Below, piece after piece: positions 18,068 to 25,712 of a stretch of 64,000 nucleotides of DNA. The notes beneath the pieces are model-generated. The model did not search any database, was not told where the DNA came from, and saw only the letters and a list, made by a program, of their open reading frames with translations. The position numbers and the translations under genes are program-made. Every line of letters begins with the position of its first letter. Position 1 is the first letter of the stretch. The stretch is from Shinella zoogloeoides (lineage in GTDB: Bacteria; Pseudomonadota; Alphaproteobacteria; Rhizobiales; Rhizobiaceae), in NCBI RefSeq assembly GCF_020883495.1, contig NZ_CP086610.1:2647501-2711500 (forward strand), in the 5' to 3' direction.

Positions 18068-19486
18068 ATGCCGATGACAGACGTCGCAATCACATCGCCG
18101 CGATTTCGCTGGGTGCAGGATTTTCGCAGCCTTGGCCAATCGACGCAGTTCGCACTCGTCGGCGGGTTCATCATGCTGGCGGCGATGCTTCTGGTCGGCC
18201 TGGTCATATCGGGCGTCGTCGCGCGGACCATCACCGACAGCAGGGCGACCAATTCCGCGCTTTTCCTCGACAGCATCCTTTCACCGCTCGTCCAGGAACT
18301 GGCGCAGGAGGAAACCCTCAGCCCCGCGAGCATCGCGCGCCTCGACAACGCCCTGAAGAACAACACGCTCTCCGAGCGCTTCGCCCATGTCGACATCTGG
18401 ATGCGCGACGGCCGCCTCGCCTACTCCACCTCGCCGGACCTGATCGGCGGCAGGTTCGCCCCGCCGGAAGGCACCGCCAGGGCCTTCGAGGGCGAGGTTT
18501 CTTCCCGATACACCGACCTGACGGCCGACGAACACATCGCACGCGCCTGGACCACGAAATATCTCGAAATCTACGCGCCGCTGCGCGAGCACCGGTCCGG
18601 CCGCATCATCGCGGTCGTCGAGGTGCATGAACTGGCCCACCGGCTCCAAAGCCGGCTCCGCAGGGTCGCGACCCAGACCTGGCTCGCCGTCAGCGGCGCC
18701 ACGCTCCTGATCGCGCTCGCCCTTATCGGCGTGGTCTATGGCAGCAGCCGGCTGATCGGCGAGCAGCAGGCCGCGCTGCGCAATCGCATCGCCGAGATCG
18801 AGCGGGTCTCCAACCAGAACCGGGAACTGCGCAGGAAGGTCCAGCGCGCCTCCGGCCGGCTTGCCGAGATGAACGAGCGCTACCTGCGGCACGTGGCGGC
18901 CGAGCTGCACGACGGCCCGATCCAGATCGTCGGCCTTTCCGCGCTGAAAATCGAACAGGTGCGCCGCGCCGCCGATGCCGAGGGGCGGGAGGCGGTGCTG
19001 CAATCGATCGAGACCCTTCTCGGGGATGCCTCGCGGGACATGCGCGTCATCGCGCACGGGCTGATGCTGCCGGAAATCGAGGGGCTGTCCCTGAACGAGA
19101 TCATCGCCAGAGCGATACGGATACACGAGCAAAGGACGGGAACCAGGGTCTCGGTCGCCTGCGGGGAAATCCGGCACGGCGCGTCCCAGGCGCTGCGGAT
19201 CTGCGTCTACCGTTTCGTGCAGGAAGGCCTGAACAACGCCTATCGCCACGCCGCCGCCCGCGGCCAGGCGGTTGAATGCCGCCTCGACAAGGACAGGCTC
19301 GTCGTGCGTGTTAGCGACGAAGGCGGCGTATCGCCCGGTCGAGACCGAAAATCGGATGGAAGCCTCGGCCTTGCCGGCCTGCGGGAGCGGGTGGAAAGCC
19401 TCGGAGGCACCTTCTCGGTCTCCCACCGGCGGCAAGGCACCACCATCGAAATGTCTGTGGCTCTGGGTGAGGGAGAAGAAGCATGA
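18068..19486 (+). CDS. NarL-type sensor histidine kinase
   Basis: A 472-residue membrane sensor of the HPK7 (HisKA_3) group. Transmembrane helices at about 28-53 and 203-225 flank a periplasmic sensor domain of about 150 residues without cysteines. A coiled linker leads to the dimerisation box, where His281 in HVAAELHDGPIQ is the phosphorylation site. The ATPase domain shows the N box FVQEGLNNAYRHA and the G box GLGLAGLRERV in the form GSLGLAGLRERVESLGG. An ATG six bases in (18074) has better AGGA spacing and may be the true start. The gene overlaps the response regulator by four bases and is divergent from the peroxidase operon, which is its likeliest target. The signal is unknown. Confidence 0.9.
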   Translation: MPMTDVAITSPRFRWVQDFRSLGQSTQFALVGGFIMLAAMLLVGLVISGVVARTITDSRATNSALFLDSILSPLVQELAQEETLSPASIARLDNALKNNTLSERFAHVDIWMRDGRLAYSTSPDLIGGRFAPPEGTARAFEGEVSSRYTDLTADEHIARAWTTKYLEIYAPLREHRSGRIIAVVEVHELAHRLQSRLRRVATQTWLAVSGATLLIALALIGVVYGSSRLIGEQQAALRNRIAEIERVSNQNRELRRKVQRASGRLAEMNERYLRHVAAELHDGPIQIVGLSALKIEQVRRAADAEGREAVLQSIETLLGDASRDMRVIAHGLMLPEIEGLSLNEIIARAIRIHEQRTGTRVSVACGEIRHGASQALRICVYRFVQEGLNNAYRHAAARGQAVECRLDKDRLVVRVSDEGGVSPGRDRKSDGSLGLAGLRERVESLGGTFSVSHRRQGTTIEMSVALGEGEEA

Positions 19487-20118
19487 ATGCGTCCGTCAGG
19501 GTCATCGTCGTGGATGACCATCCGCTTTTTCGGGCGGGCGTCAGCCAGTCGCTCGCGCTCGATCCCGCCATCACGGTCGTCGCGGAAGGCAGTTCCGGCG
19601 GCGAAGCCCTCGATCTCGTCAAGCGTCATGAGGCCGATGTCATCCTGCTCGACATCACGATGCAGGGTAACGGCATCGAGGCGGCGGCCGCGATTTCCGC
19701 GACAGCAAGCGCGCCACGCATCCTGATGCTGACGGGATCGGACGACAGCGACGACGTGCTGGGCGCCATCGAGGCCGGCGCTGCCGGCTACGTGCTCAAG
19801 GGTGTCAGCGCAAACGATCTGATCGCTGCCGTCAAAAACGTATCCGCCGGCCAGTCCTTCATGTCGCCGAGCCTCAGTCTGGCGCTTCTGGCCAAGCTCA
19901 GCGGCGACACGAAGCCCGATCCCCTCGCGCTTCTGACGGATCAGGAGCGCCGTATTCTCGATCTGGTCGCGGAAGGCCTCAGCAACCGGCAGATCGGCGA
20001 CAGGCTCGGCGTGCTGGAGAAAACGATCAAGTACCATATGACCCATGTCATGAAGAAGCTCGCAGTACCGAACCGGGTTTCTGCGGCGCTTTATCTGAGA
20101 GATGCGATGGCTCGTTGA
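19483..20118 (+). CDS. NarL/LuxR-type response regulator
   Basis: A 211-residue DNA-binding regulator that pairs with the kinase just upstream; the start codon overlaps the kinase stop as ATGA. The receiver domain has the acidic pair VVDDHP (residues 9-13), the phosphoacceptor Asp57 in ILLDITM, Thr in MLTGSDD and the conserved Lys in YVLKGV. The C-terminal LuxR helix-turn-helix reads LTDQERRILDLVAEGLSNRQ followed by IGDRLGVLEKTIKYH. The usual form is xLxxSExTVKxH, so it is intact in spacing. The protein probably controls the secretion operon and perhaps its own operon. Genes that follow are on the same strand but separated by 228 bases. Confidence 0.92.
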   Translation: MNASVRVIVVDDHPLFRAGVSQSLALDPAITVVAEGSSGGEALDLVKRHEADVILLDITMQGNGIEAAAAISATASAPRILMLTGSDDSDDVLGAIEAGAAGYVLKGVSANDLIAAVKNVSAGQSFMSPSLSLALLAKLSGDTKPDPLALLTDQERRILDLVAEGLSNRQIGDRLGVLEKTIKYHMTHVMKKLAVPNRVSAALYLRDAMAR

Positions 20119-20152
20119 AAGATGCAGTGATCTTGCTCCCCAAAACACTGAA

Positions 20153-20170
20153 CCTTGCCATGGGGCAAGG
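20153..20170. promoter_or_regulatory. Perfect 7-4-7 dyad, function uncertain
   Basis: CCTTGCC and GGCAAGG are perfectly complementary around ATGG. The 18-base size is like MerR-family (CueR/HmrR) operators, but no such regulator or target is adjacent. It is not followed by a T-run, so it is a poor terminator. The rest of 20119-20346 holds no gene I recognise. Confidence 0.3.
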
Positions 20171-20346
20171 GTTTCATCGTCGGCCAGACCATGTTCGACA
20201 GCCCCGCCATGGCGAAATCATCGCCGAGCTGGAGGAAGTCGGCACCAAGTGCGGCACTGGCTGGACCTGGCCTGCATGCAGTTAATCCTGCCCTCGCAAC
20301 AAGCAGGCACCTCCCTCTCGTTTCACATCGGTGGTATGAGGAAGCC

Positions 20347-21282
20347 ATGTGGCGCGCGCAACGCAGATGGGACAGGCGAAGACTTGCCTTGCTGGTTGCA
20401 GGGGGGCTGGCCTCCAGCATGCCGACGGATACTGCGATCGCCCAGATCGAATGGCGCGCGCCGCCCTGTACTTACTCAATAGCCACCGGCACCGGAGCGC
20501 TCTGTGTCCGCGCGGTCAGCTTCAACCGCGACATATGCGGGGCGCTTGCCCATTTCGCCGGCGAACACGATCTGCCGCCCGAATTCTTTGCGCGGCTGAT
20601 CTGGAAGGAAAGCCGGTTCCGTCCCGATGCAGTCAGCCCAAAGGGCGCGGAAGGAATAGCGCAATTCATTCCCTCCACCGCAAGACTGCGCGGCCTATCG
20701 GACAGTTTCGATGCTTTGGAGGCATTGAAGAAATCGGCCGAGTATCTCGATGACTTGCGGAACCGGTTCGGCAATATCGGCCTGGCTGCCGCCGCCTACA
20801 ATGCGGGCGAGAACGGACTGCAGGCGTTCCTGAAAACCGGCAACCTGCCGCAGGAGACCCGCAACTACGTCCTCGATATCACCGCCCACACGGCCGAGGA
20901 CTGGCGCGACAACCCGCCTGCGGCCATCGATCTGCGCCTCGACGGGCAGAAGTCCTTCGAGGACGCCTGCATCGCGCTTGCCGCCACGCGGCGCCTCAAG
21001 ACCCTGGAATTCGAAGCGGAAGGCGTCTGGGCGCCGTGGGGTGCACAACTGGCGGGGCATTTCCAAAAGCCGGTGGCCATCAGACTGTTCCTGTCGACCG
21101 TCCGCTCCCTGCCTGCACCTCTGAACAAGGAAAAACCGCTGATCCAGAAGGAACACAACCGTGCCTTCGGAGCAAGGCTGCGATACACGGCCCGCATCGG
21201 TCGGTCAACCCGGCAGGAGGCCGAAGCCGTATGCCTTGAAGTCCGCAAGAACGGCGGCGCCTGCATCGTCTTCAAGAACTGA
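20347..21282 (+). CDS. Lytic transglycosylase, SLT domain
   Basis: A 311-residue periplasmic enzyme that cleaves the MurNAc-GlcNAc bond of peptidoglycan. I chose ATG 20347-20349 because GAGGAAG precedes it and the protein then has an Arg-rich n-region and hydrophobic core (RRRLALLVAGGLAS) ending near AIAQ. The SLT domain has catalytic Glu88 in LIWKESRFRPDAVSP, the GAEGIAQFIPSTA block and AAAYNAGENGL. C-terminal of the domain, a segment with EAEAVCLEVRKNGGAC resembles a SPOR-like peptidoglycan-binding tail. It is monocistronic and is the last chromosomal gene before the genomic island, so its 3' flank is next to the left attachment site candidate. Confidence 0.88.
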   Translation: MWRAQRRWDRRRLALLVAGGLASSMPTDTAIAQIEWRAPPCTYSIATGTGALCVRAVSFNRDICGALAHFAGEHDLPPEFFARLIWKESRFRPDAVSPKGAEGIAQFIPSTARLRGLSDSFDALEALKKSAEYLDDLRNRFGNIGLAAAAYNAGENGLQAFLKTGNLPQETRNYVLDITAHTAEDWRDNPPAAIDLRLDGQKSFEDACIALAATRRLKTLEFEAEGVWAPWGAQLAGHFQKPVAIRLFLSTVRSLPAPLNKEKPLIQKEHNRAFGARLRYTARIGRSTRQEAEAVCLEVRKNGGACIVFKN

Positions 21283-21488
21283 CCGGGACCAGCGGTCGTA
21301 GATTGCAAAGCAAGCGCCAAACCGAAACCTTCGCTCTCTTGGATCGGCGCAATAGCCGCAGGCAACCAGCGAACTGAGACTGCGGGCGCGAAGGGGACAT
21401 TAGCGCCGGATTATCTCGGAATAGTGGGGGAATACATCGACTAAGCCGCAGAAATTTCCGCACTACAGCCAAGCCAACAAAAATTAGG

Positions 21489-21926
21489 AGATTCCCGCTG
21501 GCGGGTTGGTAGCGGAGGACCGCTTCCGGCGGCGCAGCCCTATATGGACCTATACCGCAAAATCGCAACCCAACTGCCGTAACGCTACTCGGCCAGCAGT
21601 TTACCCTCAAGGGGGTAAATCTCGCACAGCCCCAGTCAACAGTTCAATCAGATCAAGAAAAGCCGGTTGAACTGGCTGACCTCGATGGTTCGCTCCCACC
21701 GAGGCCAGTCGAAATGCTCCCAACAGTCCCGCCGGAAGAGCGCCGATTTTATAGCACGCTCTTCTCAGACTTTAAACTCTGCTCACCAGGGGGAGAGAGA
21801 TCGTGTCGAAGCAGCATAAAGCAACGTCATCCAAAGCGAAATTTTCTCAACTCACACGACCTGAGAAAATCACGAAAGATCCCGGAAAGCTGCCGAGTTC
21901 AGGGGCATTCAACACCGCCCAGGTAA
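21489..21926 (+). other. Orphan open frame at left end of island, possible displaced recombinase C terminus
   Basis: The frame is free of stops from just before the 13-bp repeat (21508-21520) to 21926. It encodes VAEDRFRRRSLYGPIPQ, QQFTLKGVNLAQPQS and PVEMLPTVPPEERRFYS. There is no convincing start codon before 21714 (a TTG at 21507 lacks a well-placed ribosome site). Joining 27336 to 21521, as excision would do, puts this frame exactly in phase with the serine recombinase. The last 124 bases overlap the next gene in another frame, so the true end is uncertain. Confidence 0.4.
21508..21520 (+). repeat. Left attachment-site candidate (13-bp direct repeat)
   Basis: TGGTAGCGGAGGA is identical to 27324-27336, the CCA end and 3' acceptor strand of tRNA-Met, in the same orientation. 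It marks the likely chromosome-island junction. Confidence 0.6.
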
Positions 21927-22858
21927 GCCTCATAAGCAAAGGCGACAAGTCCGGTTACGCTCCTGAGAAAATCCCCTGTGATGGCTCCCAGGGTGGCAAC
22001 GACGATATAGTCGATTTCATCAAATCTGCCCGAGCCATGGTGCTTCGCGGACGCTTCAAAGCCGAAGAAAACGCGCATAGGAACATGTTGCAGCGAGCCA
22101 AGAACGGGAAGGTCGTTCACCCCTCCTTTAAATCGTTCCGGGATTTCCTGCTCCATGTCCGCCCGATGCCCGGCAAGGGCATGACACTCGACCGGATCGA
22201 CAATGACGATCCAGAGTATGCGCCGGGGAAGGTTCGCTGGGCAGACCGTCATACCCAGAACAACAACAAGTCGGACACCCTGACTTTTTACTATTCTCGA
22301 ACCAGAGATGTTTACACCACCTCCCGCCTGTCCAAACTTCAGAACGTATCACCGGATGCGATCCGTAAGCGGAGGTGTCAGGGCTGGACCGACGACGAGA
22401 TCATAGAGGGCAAGCGTACCTCCTCAGTCCCGAAGCCTCATGTAACGAAAGGAGCTACAGGCGCTGTCGGCCCGGCCTCCTCCAAGTTCCCCGCAGGACT
22501 TTACACCCCCGCTCAGTTGGCGCTGCTCTCACGGAGCGAAAAGCAATTGACCTCGGCGTCTGACATCATGTTCCACCGTGATGCCCACTATCAGCAGTGG
22601 GAACGTTCGACCAATGGCACGGAGCACATGCTGCCGACGTATGAGGAGTTCTTGGAGCTGGGAGAGGAATTCGCGGTCATGACCCCCGAGAGCCACAAGC
22701 GCGGTTTTCTCAGCCGCTGGGGAAATCTTCGCCCTCATGTGATCTACGGCAACCTCCTCCCCCATCAGAAGGCGATGTTGGCGGAGTATGATCCGGCATG
22801 GGTTGCCTGCCAAGAAGCGAAGGCGCGACCAGAGCAAGAGCTTAAGGATCACATATAA
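21803..22858 (+). CDS. Island protein with HNH/AP2-type LDRID...RWAD..Q..N motif
   Basis: A 351-residue protein of no firm family. GTG at 21803 is chosen as start because GGGGGAGAG stands right before it. The N-terminal 65 residues are basic and Ser/Lys-rich. Residues about 105-155 (SFRDFLLHVRPMPG, TLDRIDNDDPEYAPGKVRWA and QNNN) match the motif of many phage and plasmid HNH- or AP2-associated proteins, usually sLDRIDndgxYxpxNxRWatxxxQxxN. The histidines of a complete HNH site are not obvious, so nuclease activity is doubtful. The C-terminal half has a second Trp/Tyr-rich module (QQWERSTNG, GFLSRWGNLRPHVIYG). It may be a DNA-binding or nuclease accessory gene of the island. Confidence 0.6.
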   Translation: MSKQHKATSSKAKFSQLTRPEKITKDPGKLPSSGAFNTAQVSLISKGDKSGYAPEKIPCDGSQGGNDDIVDFIKSARAMVLRGRFKAEENAHRNMLQRAKNGKVVHPSFKSFRDFLLHVRPMPGKGMTLDRIDNDDPEYAPGKVRWADRHTQNNNKSDTLTFYYSRTRDVYTTSRLSKLQNVSPDAIRKRRCQGWTDDEIIEGKRTSSVPKPHVTKGATGAVGPASSKFPAGLYTPAQLALLSRSEKQLTSASDIMFHRDAHYQQWERSTNGTEHMLPTYEEFLELGEEFAVMTPESHKRGFLSRWGNLRPHVIYGNLLPHQKAMLAEYDPAWVACQEAKARPEQELKDHI

Positions 22859-22935
22859 TCAGATAAGCCTCTGTTTTTTCTATGTATTCAAAAGCCTCCT
22901 TGTGCCAGAATTGTTCACACAAGGAGGCAATCAAC

Positions 22936-23232
22936 TTGCAGAATACCATCTTCAGCGTTGGCCATTCTTCGCACTCATGGGAACATTTCCGGTCATTGAT
23001 CGAGGCCCCCGACATCGGCGTCATACTCGATGTCCGATCCAGCCCCCGGTCGCGCCTGCATCACTTCAACAAGCCGGAGCTGCGCTATCGTCTGAATTCC
23101 ATCGGGGTCAGCTACGTGCACATGGGCGACCAGCTCGGAGGCCGTCCAGCTAGCGGTGCCGCCGACTACGAGATGATGGTAACGACCGCTCCTTTCCTAG
23201 ACGGAGTTGCCAAGGTTGTTGATTGCCACTGA
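22936..23232 (+). pseudogene. DUF488 family protein truncated by IS21 insertion
   Basis: TTG at 22936 is preceded by AAGGAGG with ideal spacing and starts the DUF488 fold: IFSVGHSSHSWEHF, then the hallmark VILDVRSSPRSRLHHFNKP and YVHMGDQLGGRP. About 94 native residues remain. At 23217 the frame enters the IS left end and stops after a few foreign codons (23230-23232). The family normally runs to about 120-180 residues, so the C-terminal part is missing. It is not recovered on the far side of the IS, which implies a deletion. DUF488 function is not established; members often occur on mobile elements. The remaining frame may be expressed but is unlikely to be functional. Confidence 0.75.
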
Positions 23233-23247
23233 GAACTGACCCGGCGT
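23217..23247. repeat. IS21 left terminal inverted repeat
   Basis: These 31 bases are perfectly complementary to 25682-25712. They begin TGTTGATTGCCACTGAGAAC. Confidence 0.9.
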
Positions 23248-23271
23248 TTCCACCGAGAATTGACCCGCTTA

Positions 23272-24084
23272 TTAGGTATGTTTCGGCTCTGCGGTCGTGG
23301 TCAAGTTCCTCGTTTTCTCCTTTGTCGTTTTGGTGTCGTGCGCGGAGCTGTTCTTGAAGCGGAAGCTGTCGTTGCCGGTCTCGAGGATGTGGCAATGATG
23401 GGTGAGCCGGTCGAGCAGCGCGGTTGTCATCTTGGCATCGCCGAAGACACTGGCCCATTCGCTGAAGCTCAGGTTGGTGGTGATGATGACGCTCGTGTGC
23501 TCATAGAGCTTGCTCAGCAGATGGAACAGCATCGCACCGCCTGAAGCACTGAACGGCAGATAACCGAGCTCGTCGAGGATGACGAGATCGGAGTGTGCCA
23601 GGCGGTTGGCGATCTGGCCTGAGCGACCTTGGGACTTCTCCTGCTCGAGCGCGTTGACCAGTTCCACGGTCGAGAAGAACCGAACCCGCTTGTGATGATG
23701 TTCGATGGCCTGGACACCGATGGCCGTGGCGATATGCGTCTTGCCCGTGCCGGGACCGCCGACCAGGACAATGTTGTTGGCGTCGTCCAGGAAGTCGCAG
23801 CGATGAAGCTGACGGGCCAGCGCCTCGTTGATCTCACTGCTGGTGAAGTCGAAGCCGTTCAGGTCACGATAGGCTGGAAAGCGTGCCGTCTTGAGCTGGT
23901 AGGCCGTCGATCGAACTTCACGTTCCGCGGTCTCCGCCTTGAGGAGCTGCGACAGGATCGGGATTGCCGCCTCGAATGCCGGCGATCCCTGCTCGGTGAG
24001 TTCGCCGACGGCCTGGGCCATGCCGTGCATCTTCAGTTGCCGCAGCATGATGACGACAGCGCCGCTTGCTGGATTATGACGCAT
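23272..24084 (-). CDS. istB: IstB-type transposition helper ATPase
   Basis: A 270-residue AAA+ ATPase that loads and directs the IstA transposase. It shows an N-terminal [12 protein letters not shown] helix, the YRDLNGFDF block, Walker [10 protein letters not shown] at residues 109-117, Walker [14 protein letters not shown], and sensor segments [13 protein letters not shown] and [10 protein letters not shown]. The tail is Lys/Thr-rich. Length matches the family. The start ATG overlaps the end of istA by eleven bases, typical of the coupled translation of these genes. Nothing indicates inactivation. Confidence 0.95.
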   Translation of the reverse strand: MRHNPASGAVVIMLRQLKMHGMAQAVGELTEQGSPAFEAAIPILSQLLKAETAEREVRSTAYQLKTARFPAYRDLNGFDFTSSEINEALARQLHRCDFLDDANNIVLVGGPGTGKTHIATAIGVQAIEHHHKRVRFFSTVELVNALEQEKSQGRSGQIANRLAHSDLVILDELGYLPFSASGGAMLFHLLSKLYEHTSVIITTNLSFSEWASVFGDAKMTTALLDRLTHHCHILETGNDSFRFKNSSAHDTKTTKEKTRNLTTTAEPKHT

Positions 24085-25600
24085 GGCGGGCCTCCGTCTT
24101 TCTCAGCGCATCGTATCGTTCGACATTGGCCTTGGGCTCGTTGACGAGCGTCAGGGCCTGAGGTGCATCGATGGTGGGCGGTGTGAAGGATTTGCCGTCG
24201 ACGAGGCGATGCAGCAGGTTCAGCACGTGGGTCTTCGTGGGGACGCCGGACTTCAGCGCCATGTCGACCGCCGATAGCACGGCCTGTTCGTCGTGCTGGA
24301 GAACAAGGGCCAGGATATCGACCATCTCGCGGTCGCCACCCGGCTTCTTCAGGAGGTATTGCTGCAAGGTCCGGAACGCGTCCGGTAGCTCGGCAAAGGG
24401 TGCACCGTTGCGAAGCGCGCCTGGCTTGCGTTGCACGACCGCCAGATAGTGCCGCCAGTCGTAGATCGTCTGTCCCGGTCGGTCGTGAGAGCGATCGATG
24501 ACGCGACGATGCTCGCAGACGATCTGGCCTTCCGCAGCAACCACGACACGATCCGGATAGACCCGCAGGCTCACCGGTCGATTGGCGAAGGATGCCGGCA
24601 CGCTGTAGCGATTGCGCTCCAGATGGACGAGGCAGGTTGGCGTGACCCGCTTCGTATACTCCACGAAGCCGTCGAACGGACGGGTAACAGGCATCAATGC
24701 CAAAGCTTCCTCAGCCCAGATGTCGGCAATGGTGCCGCGCATCTGTCCGTGTGGGGTCTTTGCCCAGAATTCCTTGCACCGAAGCTCCAGCCAGTCGTTC
24801 AGGGCATCCAATGATGGAAAGCGCGGAACAGGTTGGAAGAAGCGATGACGCGCATCCTGAACATTCTTCTCGACCTGCCCTTTCTCCCAACCAGACGCGG
24901 GATTGCAGAACTCCGGCTCGAATACGTAGTGACTGGCCATCGCCAGGAAACGGACATTGACGTCGCGCTCTTTCCCGCGGCCGACCTTGTCGATCGCCGT
25001 GCGCATGTTGTCGTAGATTCCGCGGCCGGGGATGCCGCCGAAGACCCGGAATGCATGATTATGGGCATCGAACAGCATCTCATGCGTCTGCAGGAGATAG
25101 GCCCGAACGATGAAGGCGCGGCTGTAGCTCAGCTTCGTGTGCGCCACCTGCAGTTTGGTGCGCTCATTGCCGATGATGGCCCAATCTTCCGACCAATCGA
25201 ACTGGAAGGCTTCGCCGGGGTCAAACGCCAGGGGCACATATGTCCCGCGGCCCGTCGTCTGCAATTCTCTCTGCCGATCATCACGCCATTCCCGAGCAAA
25301 TGCCGCAACCCGATTGTAGGAGCCCTCGTAGCCAAGGCTCATCAGATCGGCATGCAACTGCTTCATCGTCCGCTTCTGCTTGCGGTTCTTCTTGGATTCG
25401 CTCTTCAGCCAGGCAGACAACCGATCAGCAAAAGGATCAAGCTTGCTTGGCCGCTCCGGGACTTTGAACTTCGGCTCCACGCCGTCCAGGCGCAGGTATT
25501 TGCGGATGGTATTCCGGGACAGGCCAGTCCTGCGGCAAATCTCCCGGATCGATAGTTCTTCTCGAAAATGCCAGCGTCGGATCACGCTCAATAACGCCAT
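24074..25600 (-). CDS. istA: IstA-type DDE transposase
   Basis: A 508-residue transposase. Start ATG at 25598-25600 follows GGAG; a GTG nine bases upstream is possible. Residues 10-40 form a helix-turn-helix ([21 protein letters not shown]). The RNase H-like core contains FQFDWSED (first Asp), [11 protein letters not shown] (second Asp) and [11 protein letters not shown] (Glu). A C-terminal beta-barrel region follows, with [17 protein letters not shown]. It is intact and of normal length, so the element could still move. It reads toward istB, which is translationally coupled. Confidence 0.95.
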   Translation of the reverse strand: MALLSVIRRWHFREELSIREICRRTGLSRNTIRKYLRLDGVEPKFKVPERPSKLDPFADRLSAWLKSESKKNRKQKRTMKQLHADLMSLGYEGSYNRVAAFAREWRDDRQRELQTTGRGTYVPLAFDPGEAFQFDWSEDWAIIGNERTKLQVAHTKLSYSRAFIVRAYLLQTHEMLFDAHNHAFRVFGGIPGRGIYDNMRTAIDKVGRGKERDVNVRFLAMASHYVFEPEFCNPASGWEKGQVEKNVQDARHRFFQPVPRFPSLDALNDWLELRCKEFWAKTPHGQMRGTIADIWAEEALALMPVTRPFDGFVEYTKRVTPTCLVHLERNRYSVPASFANRPVSLRVYPDRVVVAAEGQIVCEHRRVIDRSHDRPGQTIYDWRHYLAVVQRKPGALRNGAPFAELPDAFRTLQQYLLKKPGGDREMVDILALVLQHDEQAVLSAVDMALKSGVPTKTHVLNLLHRLVDGKSFTPPTIDAPQALTLVNEPKANVERYDALRKTEARHAS

Positions 25601-25681
25601 GTCGATCACTCCATAGCCCCCGCTGAAAACATGCGAGGGAAGGTTGGAACATGGGTCAATTCTCAATGGAAATATCAGGCC

Positions 25682-25712
25682 ACGCCGGGTCAGTTCTCAG
25701 TGGCAATCAACA
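25682..25712. repeat. IS21 right terminal inverted repeat
   Basis: Reverse complement of 23217-23247 over 31 bases. Its last 13 bases also supply the first codons of the recombinase frame that follows. Confidence 0.9.

Larger units (their letters stand above)
23217..25712. mobile_element. IS21-family insertion sequence, complete
   Basis: The element is 2496 bp, with istA and istB on the minus strand and perfect 31-bp terminal inverted repeats beginning TGTTGATTGCC. A second, diverged copy of the (A/T)GAGAATTGACCC core lies inside each end, as usual for multiple IstA binding sites in this family. The bases immediately outside (AAGGT on the left, CTCGC on the right) are not a target duplication, so an adjacent deletion or recombination has occurred. 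Confidence 0.92.

Noticed and set aside
21272..21610. A 112-codon minus-strand frame spanning the left island junction
   Set aside because: It crosses the attachment site and overlaps the transglycosylase end, and it shows no domain or ribosome site. The plus-strand frame explains the right part better.
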